IMG/VR virus record: IMGVR_UViG_3300027976_000137
Location: 1 to 30,438 of that record
Direction: 5' to 3' (one strand)
DNA from: a virus
Length of the DNA: 30,438 bases
Part shown: piece after piece, positions 14,227 through 21,970 of the stretch
Layout: every line of letters starts with the position of its first letter
Numbering within the stretch: position 1 is the stretch's first letter
Program-made: the position numbers and the translations under genes
The notes under the pieces: generated by a model
What the model saw: only the letters and a program-made list of their open reading frames with translations
The model's database searches: none
What the model was told of the DNA's origin: nothing

Positions 14227-15083
14227 TATACGCCCCCTGTACCTGGCCATGAACCCACGGGAGTATTTGGCCAATCAATCGATCCGTTTATGTCGTACGC
14301 TGCGCTCACTACCGTGGCCCCATTCTGTCGGCCTAGTGCCGATCGGACCGAACTGCGCCACTTCGCATCGTAGGTTTGAGCAGACTGAAATTGTTGCTTC
14401 GCCTCGTACCAGGCCCAGCGCAACCCTTCGATAAACAACTCATCGTCTAGGATTACGAAATCAGTGTCAGCAGTGACGGGATACGGCTCGAAGTACGGTA
14501 CCCATTCGGCTGTTCCGTCCGATATGGTTCCTGATGATCCGGTCAATCGAGCACTACCTGATGTTCCGGACGTTACGCAGTAGTAAATATTGTTAATGCC
14601 AGATCGGATATTGCCTAGAACGTAAGCAGTAGCGGGAGCCCAGTTTTGAGGCCAAACGTAATTCCTGGACACATACGCGATGGCGTATTGCGTGGTGTTA
14701 TCCTGACCCGCTGGTGAAATCTGAAAATAACCTGCTGATTTTTGCAGGTAGGTATATGCACCAGTTGAGAATGTATACCCCTGAGCGCCGTTAATCTGAT
14801 ACCCAGCGTACGGACTGGATATATTAACCCCGTAGGTTTGGAACGCGAGTTGTGCGTTGGACAGTGGACCAGCTAAAGGAATCTGATTTGTCACACCCCA
14901 CTGAGTGCCCGTGAGCATTCTCAGGAAATCGCCAGGGAGTTGGTAGTTTGCAACTCCCAACGATGTGGTGAACGTGTAAATTCTCTTGAGCTGGTCCCAG
15001 CCGTCTTGATACTCGAGTAGCTTGCCAGCAACGTACTTAAATAGGGATAGATACTGCCGAGCGGCAGGCGTGGTAGAGCCCAC
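14226..15083 (-). CDS. Head-tail adaptor / tail tubular A-like protein
   Basis: GTG at 15083 gives 285 aa. The helical start (ARQYLSLFKYVAGKLLEYQDGWDQLKRIYTFTTSLGVANYQLPGDFLRML) matches the podophage adaptor layout: two helices, a W, an 'F.T..G...Y.LP.D..R' strand and loop. It continues into a beta-rich middle (YAIAYVSRNYVWP, AYVLGNIRSGINNIYYCV) and a helical end (ELFIEGLRWAWYEAKQQFQSAQTYDAKW). The frame stays open upstream to 15161 and adds ATVAELINEFLDRINQP, which looks like a genuine first helix, so the true N-terminus probably lies near 15152 despite lacking a standard start codon. Role: joins the portal to the nozzle. Confidence 0.75.
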   Translation of the reverse strand: MGSTTPAARQYLSLFKYVAGKLLEYQDGWDQLKRIYTFTTSLGVANYQLPGDFLRMLTGTQWGVTNQIPLAGPLSNAQLAFQTYGVNISSPYAGYQINGAQGYTFSTGAYTYLQKSAGYFQISPAGQDNTTQYAIAYVSRNYVWPQNWAPATAYVLGNIRSGINNIYYCVTSGTSGSARLTGSSGTISDGTAEWVPYFEPYPVTADTDFVILDDELFIEGLRWAWYEAKQQFQSAQTYDAKWRSSVRSALGRQNGATVVSAAYDINGSIDWPNTPVGSWPGTGGV

Positions 15084-15161
15084 GTAACTAGCTTCACGCG
15101 GCTGGTTTATCCTATCAAGGAATTCATTGATGAGCTCCGCAACAGTAGCGATGGCATCCCC
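15084..15161 (-). other. In-frame upstream extension of the adaptor gene without ATG/GTG/TTG
   Basis: Codons from 15152 read I-A-T-V-A-E-L-I-N-E-F-L-D-R-I-N-Q-P before reaching the GTG at 15083. The last upstream stop is TAG at 15162-15164. AGGGGG lies 5 bases before an ATC at 15150-15152. An out-of-frame ATG overlaps at 15155-15157. Inserting one G (ATG-GCC-ATC) would restore a normal start. Confidence 0.5.
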
Positions 15162-15170
15162 CTACTCATC

Positions 15171-15239
15171 TTAGTGGCGTTTTTTTGTGCTGAACTTCTT
15201 GTCGTCTTCTACAGCACGAGCCTCAAAGGGATCCTTCAT
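15171..15239 (-). CDS. 22-aa minicistron between the 88-aa and adaptor genes
   Basis: ATG at 15239 overlaps the stop of the 88-aa gene as ATGA, and TAA ends it at 15171-15173. The peptide (MKDPFEARAVEDDKKFSTKKRH) is highly charged. It is in the same frame as the adaptor gene, separated by TAA and then TAG. Coupling supports translation. A protein function is unproven. Confidence 0.35.
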   Translation of the reverse strand: MKDPFEARAVEDDKKFSTKKRH

Positions 15240-15502
15240 TCTGCTGGCTTTTCGGGTAGTGGAACAACTTCCACGGAAGGCTGCCCAACTTCTTCTTTGG
15301 TGAAGCTCTCGGGGAGCACATAATCAGGACGTGACGTCATGAATTCACCAAAAAGACCTGCGTAATCTCTTACGTGCTCTTTGCTGGCTTTGCCATCATA
15401 GCCGGAGCGAGCTTGGCGAAAGTAGAGCAGACCCTTAAGATCTACAGTGCTACCCGATAGTGATTTGTGTTTCTCGTCTGCGAGGTAAAATCCGTCTTGC
15501 AT
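15236..15502 (-). CDS. Small structural-operon protein, 88 aa
   Basis: The start is ATG 15502 (MQDGFYLADEKHKS), with GGAGA 8 bases upstream. Longer forms overlap the previous gene and lack a ribosome site. The protein has a strand-rich N-terminus, a central charged helix (KASKEHVRDYAGLFGEFM) and a Pro/Glu-rich acidic tail (SVEVVPLPEKPAE). It lies between a Sec-signal protein and the adaptor gene. No family recognised. An assembly or small virion component is possible. Confidence 0.65.
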   Translation of the reverse strand: MQDGFYLADEKHKSLSGSTVDLKGLLYFRQARSGYDGKASKEHVRDYAGLFGEFMTSRPDYVLPESFTKEEVGQPSVEVVPLPEKPAE

Positions 15503-15521
15503 ATAAATCTCTCCAATTGCT

Positions 15522-16061
15522 TTAGTTCGTACTCGTGTAACCGACTGCGCAGCATGTTGTTGCTGTCGCCGTCGTTCCCATTGCAAAATTAAATGCGGTA
15601 TTTGTGTTCGTTCGTAAAGGGACTGGCAATGCATGCGCGTAGTACGCCACGCCGTCTAGTGTCGAGTTGCCAACAGCTCCCACATATATCTGAGTAGCTC
15701 CGTCCTTAAATGCCATTGAGGACGCGACTGCTGCAGTGTTGAAGCACGAGATTGATGTAACGTATATTCTTACGCCTGCCCCGCCTGCTGCCTTAATCAC
15801 AACGTCAGTAACGCCGACATTAGACACTGAACATGATTGCCATGTATTGGCGGCTGTACCGTACGGCGAAAACGAGGTATCGCCACCCGGAGCAACCATA
15901 ACAACCTGCTGGTTACCGTAGATGTCGACGTTCGCCCGCTCCATCGGTGTACCGGGTGTCGGAAATGCTCGAGGCGTTGCAGCATTTCCAGGCTTAACCT
16001 GAAACCCATCAGAAAGCGCGATACCCGGCCATAGTGCGATTACTACCAGTAGTTTTTTCAT
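15522..16061 (-). CDS. Sec-exported beta-rich phage protein
   Basis: ATG at 16061 overlaps the upstream TAA (TAATG), giving 179 aa. The start MKKLLVVIALWPGIALS-DG is a clear Sec signal peptide with an A-L-S cleavage site. The mature part is strand-rich: TWQSCSVSNVGVTDVVIK, RIYVTSISCFNTA, YYAHALPVPLRTNTNTAFNF, and ends in CCAVGYTSTN with several cysteines that could pair in the periplasm. This second half matches the kind of 'chemically inert beta-sandwich' modules in phage structural proteins. An export signal inside a virion operon is unusual. Possible roles are a surface-exposed superinfection factor or an envelope-assembled component. Confidence 0.75.
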   Translation of the reverse strand: MKKLLVVIALWPGIALSDGFQVKPGNAATPRAFPTPGTPMERANVDIYGNQQVVMVAPGGDTSFSPYGTAANTWQSCSVSNVGVTDVVIKAAGGAGVRIYVTSISCFNTAAVASSMAFKDGATQIYVGAVGNSTLDGVAYYAHALPVPLRTNTNTAFNFAMGTTATATTCCAVGYTSTN

Positions 16062-16522
16062 TAGCTGCAGATCCAACCGGTAGACGTAAATTGCACGCAG
16101 ATAATCGGCTTGATACCCGTAAGAGCTGCAAACACCGCGTCAACTGCAGCACCGTTGATCGTGTCACTACCCGCAACGGCTGGAAAGATAAGAGGCGCCC
16201 CGGCAGTTGTATTGAGCAAGATATGCACCCGGCCAATCGTATTTACGTTTGCATCTGGAAGCGTCCATGCAAGGACACCATTTGCGCCCGTGATACGATG
16301 AACGTAATTTGTTCCGCTCAGTGCAGCGCCCGTAGCCTGATTAGTCCCAGTTCCCGCAACTGTCTCAACATTATCTTGAGCTATAATCGCGCCGTTCTGT
16401 TTGCAAATCCTAAGTTCCTGGTTAGGAGTAAACGCATTGCCCAAAAATTGAGTGCAGGCATCAGCAAGAGCCACGCTCGAACTGACCAGAACAACTGTAA
16501 GTAGCGTTAGAATTCGTTTCAT
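16061..16522 (-). CDS. Sec-exported cysteine-containing beta-rich protein
   Basis: A 153-aa protein starting MKRILTLLTVVLVSSSVALA-DAC with a canonical A-L-A cleavage site. The mature 133 residues are strand-rich with five cysteines (DAC, LRIC, PIIC, WIC and the one before the end), again consistent with disulphides. The middle has short Gly/Asn/Thr-rich turns such as GTGTNQATGAALSGTNYVH, typical of surface beta-sandwiches. It is coupled to the next Sec protein by TAATG. Function unknown. Confidence 0.75.
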   Translation of the reverse strand: MKRILTLLTVVLVSSSVALADACTQFLGNAFTPNQELRICKQNGAIIAQDNVETVAGTGTNQATGAALSGTNYVHRITGANGVLAWTLPDANVNTIGRVHILLNTTAGAPLIFPAVAGSDTINGAAVDAVFAALTGIKPIICVQFTSTGWICS

Positions 16523-16523
16523 T

Positions 16524-17312
16524 TTATACCTTTCTAGTACGTCCGGGACTTCGTGTTAGCTCTTCTGGGTTAATCTCGAGGGTCTCAACTGGCTCGCTCT
16601 CTTCTGTCGCTTGTACTGCTTTTAGATCAACAGACCTAACTTTACGTCCACTAGCTCGGAGTGATTCGAGCTCTGCTTTTAGTCGAGCGTTCTCGAGCTG
16701 CATTCGGTCGGCTTTACCAGCCTGACCATCAGGGGAATTGATTTTGAGCCATTGTTGAGCAAGGTCTCGAACTTCAAATCCAGATTGGTCTTTAATCTGC
16801 TCGCAAGAAACTTCGTCCATTTCGGCGACCTGCTCGAGGGTGTGAATCCCGAACATATGAAGCTCCATAACAGTCTGGGGCTGTATCCATTCGAAGTCTT
16901 CGATGGAATGACCATCCGGCAATTTACCATCACGAAAGTACCTATACTGCCGGTTAAATTGCCGCTTCGAGAATGCATCAGCTACGTCCTCTTTGATGTT
17001 GGTATCGCCTCTAGTCTCGACACGAATCATCTCTTTGATTTCGTCGAACGCGTCTTTAAACGGAATTCCCGTTCTAGGGTCAATATCAAATGCAGGCTTG
17101 CCTTTCTCATCTAAGGCTCGAACAGGCTTGCCGTTTGGATGCGTTGCAATCTCGCCATCATCGCGCTTTACCCAAAGTGGTCTAGCCCTAAACGACATCA
17201 CCTTAACGCGAGAAAACTTTACGTTCTGCTTGCCCGATTGTTTGAGTGTTCCATCGGCATTGATTTGAACATCAGCCAAAAGTGGATTGTCAAATGTTTC
17301 TATTCCGTCCAT
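16524..17312 (-). CDS. Hypothetical capsid-neighbourhood protein with HhH-like helix and coiled coil
   Basis: A 262-aa, charged protein. The N-terminal part is strand-rich and includes VKFSRVKVMSFRARPLWVKRDDG. At about 150-190, VMELHMFGIHTLEQVAEMDEVSCEQIKD resembles the helix-hairpin-helix lead-in used by phage proteins ('LxxxGIxTVEQLAxxxD'). A coiled coil follows (MQLENARLKAELESLRASGRK, about 204-224), then an acidic tail. This architecture recurs near capsid genes in phages, though I have no function for it. AGGAATCTC precedes ATG. Confidence 0.65.
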   Translation of the reverse strand: MDGIETFDNPLLADVQINADGTLKQSGKQNVKFSRVKVMSFRARPLWVKRDDGEIATHPNGKPVRALDEKGKPAFDIDPRTGIPFKDAFDEIKEMIRVETRGDTNIKEDVADAFSKRQFNRQYRYFRDGKLPDGHSIEDFEWIQPQTVMELHMFGIHTLEQVAEMDEVSCEQIKDQSGFEVRDLAQQWLKINSPDGQAGKADRMQLENARLKAELESLRASGRKVRSVDLKAVQATEESEPVETLEINPEELTRSPGRTRKV

Positions 17313-17328
17313 GAGATTCCTATCAAAA

Positions 17329-17348
17329 GGGGAGGAATTACCCTCCCC
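17329..17348 (-). terminator. Hairpin followed by TTTT between two capsid-region genes
   Basis: On the minus strand GGGGAGG, a 6-base loop and CCTCCCC form a perfect 7-bp stem followed by TTTT. It lies between the 162-aa gene and the 262-aa gene. It fits a weak intrinsic terminator that lowers expression downstream of the highly expressed capsid genes. Confidence 0.5.
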
Positions 17349-17355
17349 CCGTTAA

Positions 17356-17844
17356 CTACACGCCCACGAACATCCGTGTGCTGGCAGTGCATGCAGTATT
17401 TGCCGTAGAACCACCCACAGTGGACGAGAGAGTGAGACCTGCAATCAACGTCGTTGCTGCGTCATCAACCGATCCCGCCGTTGCCGTTGTGTAGAGCTTA
17501 GTACCCAACACAGCCAAAGTGAGCGCTGAGACCTTGAATGTTGTCGCACCGTCTTCGCGAAGGAAGAAAGGTCCAACCGGAGCGTAACCGAAATCCCCTG
17601 ACACAAAGTCAAACTGTGGCACTACAATATCCGCCACGGGCCCGACGGACGCAGCGAGCGCCGTCGTGAGAGGTTGGATGGTTCCGTCCGCCCTGCTAAC
17701 AATACAAGCCTGGAAGGCTGTAATCGTAGCTGAGGCCTTAACGTACATCCACGTGGCGCCCTTAATGTTAATCTCTTGCAGTAGAGCATTGAGCGATGTT
17801 GATCCATCACTCGCATTTAGACTGTATTTGGCTGAAGCTGTCAT
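17356..17844 (-). CDS. Capsid decoration / head-fibre-like protein
   Basis: A 162-aa, Ala/Thr/Ser/Val-rich beta protein with no signal peptide. A short N-terminal helix (SLNALLQEINIKGATWMYVKA) is followed by strands separated by small turns, among them FYAPVGPFFLREDG-like and LGTKLYTTATAGSVDD segments. Small beta-sandwich proteins placed right after the major capsid gene often decorate the shell. GGAGAA lies about 10 bases before the ATG. The assignment is by composition and position. Confidence 0.65.
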   Translation of the reverse strand: MTASAKYSLNASDGSTSLNALLQEINIKGATWMYVKASATITAFQACIVSRADGTIQPLTTALAASVGPVADIVVPQFDFVSGDFGYAPVGPFFLREDGATTFKVSALTLAVLGTKLYTTATAGSVDDAATTLIAGLTLSSTVGGSTANTACTASTRMFVGV

Positions 17845-17862
17845 GATTTTAAATTCTCCAGT

Positions 17863-18846
17863 TTATGAGTCGTACATAACGGCGTTAAGTGCTGGGTTGT
17901 TCATCGTGAGATTCCCAATTCCCAGTAAAATCGCAGCTTCGACTAGTTGGTTAAATGACGTGCGCTTATTGAGAGGCTGGAAGTTGTACCCGTTGTACAT
18001 CTTGAGCTTGAAAGTATTGGTGTTGAGTAGATATCCACGGTCCGCCGCGATATGCGAAAGTCCCGAAAATAATTTACCGCCCGCCAGTACAATCGTAATC
18101 CCTTCAATAACGAAGTTATCGAAGTTCGCTTCGTACATTTCTTTATCAACCGTTATTCTCGACTTACCGGAGAACGAATCAGCTGCAGCGTTGAAGTACG
18201 TATTGCCGAATAGTCCGAGGTCCGGCTTGTCAGTACCGCGAACAATCAAGTTTTTGACGTAGCGGGTACGCGATTCGATGTTACTCGAATCGGTAGCAGA
18301 GCCGAACGTCGAAACTAGGTTCACCGATGAGTGCCGAAGCGCCGAATAGGTAGCTCTCGAGAGCCCACCAATCGTACCAGTTGAGTTTGTGTCAGGTAGG
18401 TATCCTCGAATGCCCGCAAAGGCCTTGCCGCCGTAGGTAGTGCCATCACCCTGCATCATGGCCTCCATGACGTTCCAGGTGGATTCGTCAGCCACCTCTT
18501 GCCGCTCGTCCATGAGGTCCAGGAAAGCGCTCGGACCTTGGTTCTGAGCTTGCTCGAGCTCGTTGATCACTGTTGGCGTAACGATAATTTTTGGAGTGAA
18601 CTGGAATGCCGCGAGGGTGTTGTTGTAACCCATCGCTATCTCTTCATCAGCGTCAATCAGCTGCACGTACTGATTCTGAGCAATCCGGATGTTTTCGGAA
18701 ATAAAGCGTCCGCCGGAAATAGTCTTGATATTTCCCTTTTTACGCAACTTCCAAATGAACGGAATGTGATCCGCTACGGCATCAGCGGGCTTTTTTTCCC
18801 GGAGTTCCCAAGTGGTCGAGTATATGTCACTAAAATTATCTGGCAC
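17863..18846 (-). CDS. Major capsid protein (HK97-fold type, podophage form)
   Basis: A 327-aa protein with no signal. The pattern matches podophage coats: a short N-arm (IYSTTWELREKKPADAVADHIPFIWKLRKKGNIKTISGG), ENIRIAQN, an A-domain strand block, a helical spine (SAFLDLMDERQEVADESTWNVMEAMMQGDGT), 'GIRGYLPDTNS..GTIGGLSRATYSALRH' and a beta-rich P-domain end (YGYNFQPLNK...). A strong AGGAGG lies 7 bases before the GTG start, as expected for the most abundant product. It follows the scaffold gene, the classic order. It should polymerise into the shell around the 351-aa scaffold. Confidence 0.85.
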   Translation of the reverse strand: MPDNFSDIYSTTWELREKKPADAVADHIPFIWKLRKKGNIKTISGGRFISENIRIAQNQYVQLIDADEEIAMGYNNTLAAFQFTPKIIVTPTVINELEQAQNQGPSAFLDLMDERQEVADESTWNVMEAMMQGDGTTYGGKAFAGIRGYLPDTNSTGTIGGLSRATYSALRHSSVNLVSTFGSATDSSNIESRTRYVKNLIVRGTDKPDLGLFGNTYFNAAADSFSGKSRITVDKEMYEANFDNFVIEGITIVLAGGKLFSGLSHIAADRGYLLNTNTFKLKMYNGYNFQPLNKRTSFNQLVEAAILLGIGNLTMNNPALNAVMYDS

Positions 18847-18878
18847 TTAAAGCCTCCTTTTTACAGGAAGCCTAAGTT

Positions 18879-19934
18879 CTAGTGCTCCCTGTTGAGTTCT
18901 ATAGCCTTAATCAGAGCAGCCCTATTTGAGAGCTTCCCTGAAAGGTTCGAGTCATTGACTCTAGGTGCGGTTCTGCCTGGACTTGCAGCGGACGCACGCC
19001 GTGATTTATCGATGTGTTGTTGAGTGCTTTGTGTGGAGACTTTTACCGGGTCACCGGATACCTTGCCCCCTAAGTACTTGTAGGCTTCGCGCACTACAGT
19101 TTCGAAGGTAGCATCAGGGAATCTGCGGGCCACTCCAGCCTGAAACCGCTGGTCTTGGGTAAGAGATCCCAACTCTCTGGCGAATTCGTTACCCGCTTCG
19201 CTGTTATCGAGCAACGCGGGGAATACGGTTTCACCAGTTCGAGTTTTCTCGGAAGTTAATTTACTAAAGATCGTACCAAACGTCTGAACGGTTCTTTGGA
19301 AGTTAGCTTCCTCTTTGTCCTTTTTATACTCTGCGGCCATGCCCTGTAAAGATTTGATCTCATCTCGAAGCTCGATAGGAATTGCCGCGCTGTTTTGTGT
19401 ATGTGCCCTATCAAGATCGATACCGATTTTTTTGAGCTCAGCCTTTACCGCCGACGGATCGCCTTTTTTAAACTCGTTAATGAGCGCGAGTGCTTCCATG
19501 ATGGCCTTGTCGGGCGAAACGCCTTCAGTGCCACGAGCTTCAATGTAAGGGGCTGCCATCTTGCCTAGTTCGCGCCACGTCTTGCCCTCTTCGCGCGCCT
19601 CTCGCTCCGCTTTCTGTGCCCGCGAGATCTCCGCCGTCCTAGAATCGTGAATGCGTCGAAACTCTTTTTGAATGCCGGTCACATCCTTCAGTCGCCAGGC
19701 TGCTTTACCATTGGCGCTAAACTCGGATGGTGGCTCTGGCTCCGCCTCGACTGCCTGCTTCACTTCGGTTGTAGTCGGCGCTTTTTGCTCTGGGTCCTTA
19801 TCTTCCCGATGGATCTCTACAGCCTTTTGCAACGCATCCCGATTCGAGAGGCCATCGAAATCTTTAGGTGCTTCGACCGTCTGCTCTGCTACGGGCGCTT
19901 CGAGGTTAACGTCGTTGGTTGGTATTTCGTTCAT
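18879..19934 (-). CDS. Scaffolding protein
   Basis: A 351-aa, highly charged, mostly helical protein with acidic N-terminus, central coiled-coil-like segments (KAEREAREEGKTWRELGKM, DEIKSLQGMAAEYKKDKEEA) and a basic C-terminal stretch (DKSRRASAASPGRTAPR). Located directly before the major capsid gene, it fits a capsid assembly scaffold. The unusual point is a motif present at both ends: L-S-N-R-x-A-L-x-K-A-x-E-x-x-R-E at residues 29-44 and 335-350, 11 of 16 identical. AAGGAATTAT precedes ATG 19934, which overlaps the upstream stop as ATGA. Confidence 0.8.
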   Translation of the reverse strand: MNEIPTNDVNLEAPVAEQTVEAPKDFDGLSNRDALQKAVEIHREDKDPEQKAPTTTEVKQAVEAEPEPPSEFSANGKAAWRLKDVTGIQKEFRRIHDSRTAEISRAQKAEREAREEGKTWRELGKMAAPYIEARGTEGVSPDKAIMEALALINEFKKGDPSAVKAELKKIGIDLDRAHTQNSAAIPIELRDEIKSLQGMAAEYKKDKEEANFQRTVQTFGTIFSKLTSEKTRTGETVFPALLDNSEAGNEFARELGSLTQDQRFQAGVARRFPDATFETVVREAYKYLGGKVSGDPVKVSTQSTQQHIDKSRRASAASPGRTAPRVNDSNLSGKLSNRAALIKAIELNREH

Positions 19935-20428
19935 ATAATTCCTTGCTCTTTGAGTACTTTATCCATTCCCGACTTCTTGGCGGCTTCTAGTTGATTTTCG
20001 GCCTGCTTATTGAGCTTTTCCCTAATCTCTTTGGGGTTAGCACGGACCATCTCGGTAGCTTCAATGGAAGCTTTTCGCCTGTCGCGCTTTATGGCTTTGG
20101 CCTCGGCTTTATTGCCCTTATCCATATACCCTCGTGGCTCTTTGACGCTGCTAAATGTTAAGAGGTTGTGCTCTTTGTCGAGTCTGTTCCACTCCTCTCG
20201 CGACTCGATAACTCTGCAAGCGCCTTCGTGATAAGCGGGAGCCATTGAGTCAAATATGACGCTTGGAGCAACACCAAACTGATTGTTTGGGTTGGGAGGA
20301 TAGCCCTCTACGAATTCTTTGGTTTTCGGATCGACATATCCAACGAGACCTTTTAGGCCTTGAGGAAACTGTGGTGGCCACTCTGCTTCGTGCTCATTAC
20401 CGTAATTGAATATCTTTGATTTAATCAT
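19931..20428 (-). CDS. Charged hypothetical protein before scaffold
   Basis: The start is ATG 20428, overlapping the previous gene's end. A TTG at 20440 is weaker. The 165-aa protein begins with an aromatic/Pro part (IKSKIFNYGNEHEAEWPPQFPQGLKGLVGYV, then YPPNPNNQFGVAPSVIFD). It ends in a long Lys/Arg/Glu helix (NKAEAKAIKRDRRKASIEATEMVRANPKEIREKLNKQAENQLEAAKK). The head with FGVAPSVIFDSM...HEGACRVIESREEW is a phage pattern I recall only as 'hypothetical, near capsid'. A role in assembly is possible. Coupled to the scaffold gene by ATGA. Confidence 0.65.
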   Translation of the reverse strand: MIKSKIFNYGNEHEAEWPPQFPQGLKGLVGYVDPKTKEFVEGYPPNPNNQFGVAPSVIFDSMAPAYHEGACRVIESREEWNRLDKEHNLLTFSSVKEPRGYMDKGNKAEAKAIKRDRRKASIEATEMVRANPKEIREKLNKQAENQLEAAKKSGMDKVLKEQGII

Positions 20429-20705
20429 CGTACCCGTCAAACTCGTGCATCATTAACATCAACAACAGCTCTTCCTCTTTTCTCTTCTTTCTCTTTTTCT
20501 CTTTGCGTACTGCTATTCGGTTAGCTTCCTCAAATGCCTCGTGTAACGTCTGCTTTTTGAAGCGGTCGAGCTCTTTCTCTTCCCTCGACTTCCTAGCCTT
20601 TCGCTTCGGTCTTGCATCCTCATGGTCGTAGTATACACCCGTACTTGGTGGCGGTCCTGTGTCAGTTATTCCAGCTGGAGAGCGTAAGAAGAACAGGAGC
20701 GTCAT
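20421..20705 (-). CDS. Small Lys/Glu-rich phage protein
   Basis: A 94-aa protein. The head is TLLFFLRSPAGITDTGPPPSTGVYY; the tail is a strongly charged helix (REEKELDRFKKQTLHEAFEEANRI...KEKKRKKRKEEELLLMLMMHEF). The upstream overlap is ATGA. The short hydrophobic/proline head plus charged helix recurs in phage structural operons without a known function. No signal or membrane span is evident. Confidence 0.6.
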   Translation of the reverse strand: MTLLFFLRSPAGITDTGPPPSTGVYYDHEDARPKRKARKSREEKELDRFKKQTLHEAFEEANRIAVRKEKKRKKRKEEELLLMLMMHEFDGYDD

Positions 20706-21970
20706 TGGCCTACTCCCGTTGACGACAGAAGTCGAAGAGTAGATCCGCTGGGAGCCGTGTACGCAACAAAACCAAGTTTACCGATCCTTGCCGTGGGAGT
20801 TCCTGCGCTTAATGATGATGCATCGATTAGATCGAGAGCTGCGATAGTATCAGAGTTAGTCGTATCACTTCCTGTCGTAGCGGCTGCGGAGACGGTAACG
20901 ACAAGAGCTCCGTTTGCTGCGTTTTTTCTTGAGCGAAACGTATAAGACGCCGCACCGCCTGGTGCGCCATTGAGCGCTATATACATGCTCTTTAGCGTGA
21001 AAGCCGATCCAAGATTATGCGTTGGCGCTTCGCTTGATTGCCAAAGGTTCGAGGAGCCTTGGATTGATGTGTAACGAGCCAGACCGGCAGTATTTAGACT
21101 TCCTCCACTATTGACCATCAAAACGGCTTCGCCGTCCGTAGTCGGTGCCCACTTTACCCCCCATCTTCCAACGCGAGCAGTTGGAGCTGGGCCCGCACTG
21201 GGCACAACTTTGATTGCCACGAGGTCACCGGCAACTACCGAAAATGAGTTAGCAGTGTCATTGCATGTGGTCGCCGCAGCTCCCGAGATTGTGCATGTAA
21301 GAGTCTGGTCGGTGCCGTTTTTATTGAGTGTTATTACGTAGCTAGCACCAGCACCAGCCACACCAACCAAATCGACGTATAGACTGCTAAGGGTTCCCGC
21401 TGTGGGGAAAACTTGGTCTCTATTATAGAGGGTCGCGTTATTGCCCACTGAGCCCTGCAACCCACCGTATTGGGTTGATACGGTCGAGAAGGCAGCAGTT
21501 CTACTACTGCCCAGAATTACTGATTCTCTGGCTCCTCCCGAAAAGGTCCACGATTGACGAACATTCACTGGAGACGTTGGCGTTCCCGTTGGGATTGATC
21601 GAATGGATAATACGTCTCCAGCCACAAGCGATGTTGTGTTAACGGTATCGGTACACGTTGTCGCGGTACCTGAAATCGTGCATGTGATGCTCGTGGCCGC
21701 ACCATTCTTCATCAGCGTAAAGGCCCATGACTTACCGGCAGCTGGAGCTGTGGCTACGGCTGCCGCGAAATCCTTAGCCGTTCCGGCAAACGGAATTACG
21801 TTCCGAACGTCACTTTCTACTGTTGAGTAAAAGAGCGTGTTACCTGTCGCATGGGAGTAATTCGTGACAGTTGACGAGGGAACCTTATTACCGCCCGAGC
21901 TGATCGGAGTGTCGAGCGCTTGGGCTTGGAAGCAGAGCAGTAATAAGACTGCTAGTACTATCCTGTTCAT
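20702..21970 (-). CDS. Sec-exported protein with three beta-sandwich-like repeats
   Basis: A 422-aa protein starting MNRIVLAVLLLLCFQAQA-LDT, a signal peptide with an A-Q-A cleavage site. Three related units lie at about residues 60-140, 190-275 and 310-400: AxTxxxxxxxL..G..SY...LxKNG, then TCTISG-(T/A)-(A)TTC-(T/N)DT, then AGDxxxIxxxPxxxPTxxxxxG. The first two keep a Cys pair in the TCTISG...TTC strand-turn-strand. The third lacks it. The unit is familiar from phage and metagenomic surface-like proteins, but I cannot name the function. It is coupled downstream of the 461-aa Sec protein. Confidence 0.75.
   Translation of the reverse strand: MNRIVLAVLLLLCFQAQALDTPISSGGNKVPSSTVTNYSHATGNTLFYSTVESDVRNVIPFAGTAKDFAAAVATAPAAGKSWAFTLMKNGAATSITCTISGTATTCTDTVNTTSLVAGDVLSIRSIPTGTPTSPVNVRQSWTFSGGARESVILGSSRTAAFSTVSTQYGGLQGSVGNNATLYNRDQVFPTAGTLSSLYVDLVGVAGAGASYVITLNKNGTDQTLTCTISGAAATTCNDTANSFSVVAGDLVAIKVVPSAGPAPTARVGRWGVKWAPTTDGEAVLMVNSGGSLNTAGLARYTSIQGSSNLWQSSEAPTHNLGSAFTLKSMYIALNGAPGGAASYTFRSRKNAANGALVVTVSAAATTGSDTTNSDTIAALDLIDASSLSAGTPTARIGKLGFVAYTAPSGSTLRLLSSTGVGQ

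Noticed and set aside
15180-15186. A7 slippery run as a programmed -1 frameshift
   Set aside because: The shifted frame meets TGA within five codons and does not enter the adaptor frame.
16034-16504. Plus-strand open frame of 156 codons
   Set aside because: Fully antisense to the 153-aa Sec-signal gene.
17666-18262. Plus-strand open frame of 198 codons
   Set aside because: Antisense to the capsid gene; no ribosome site or motif.
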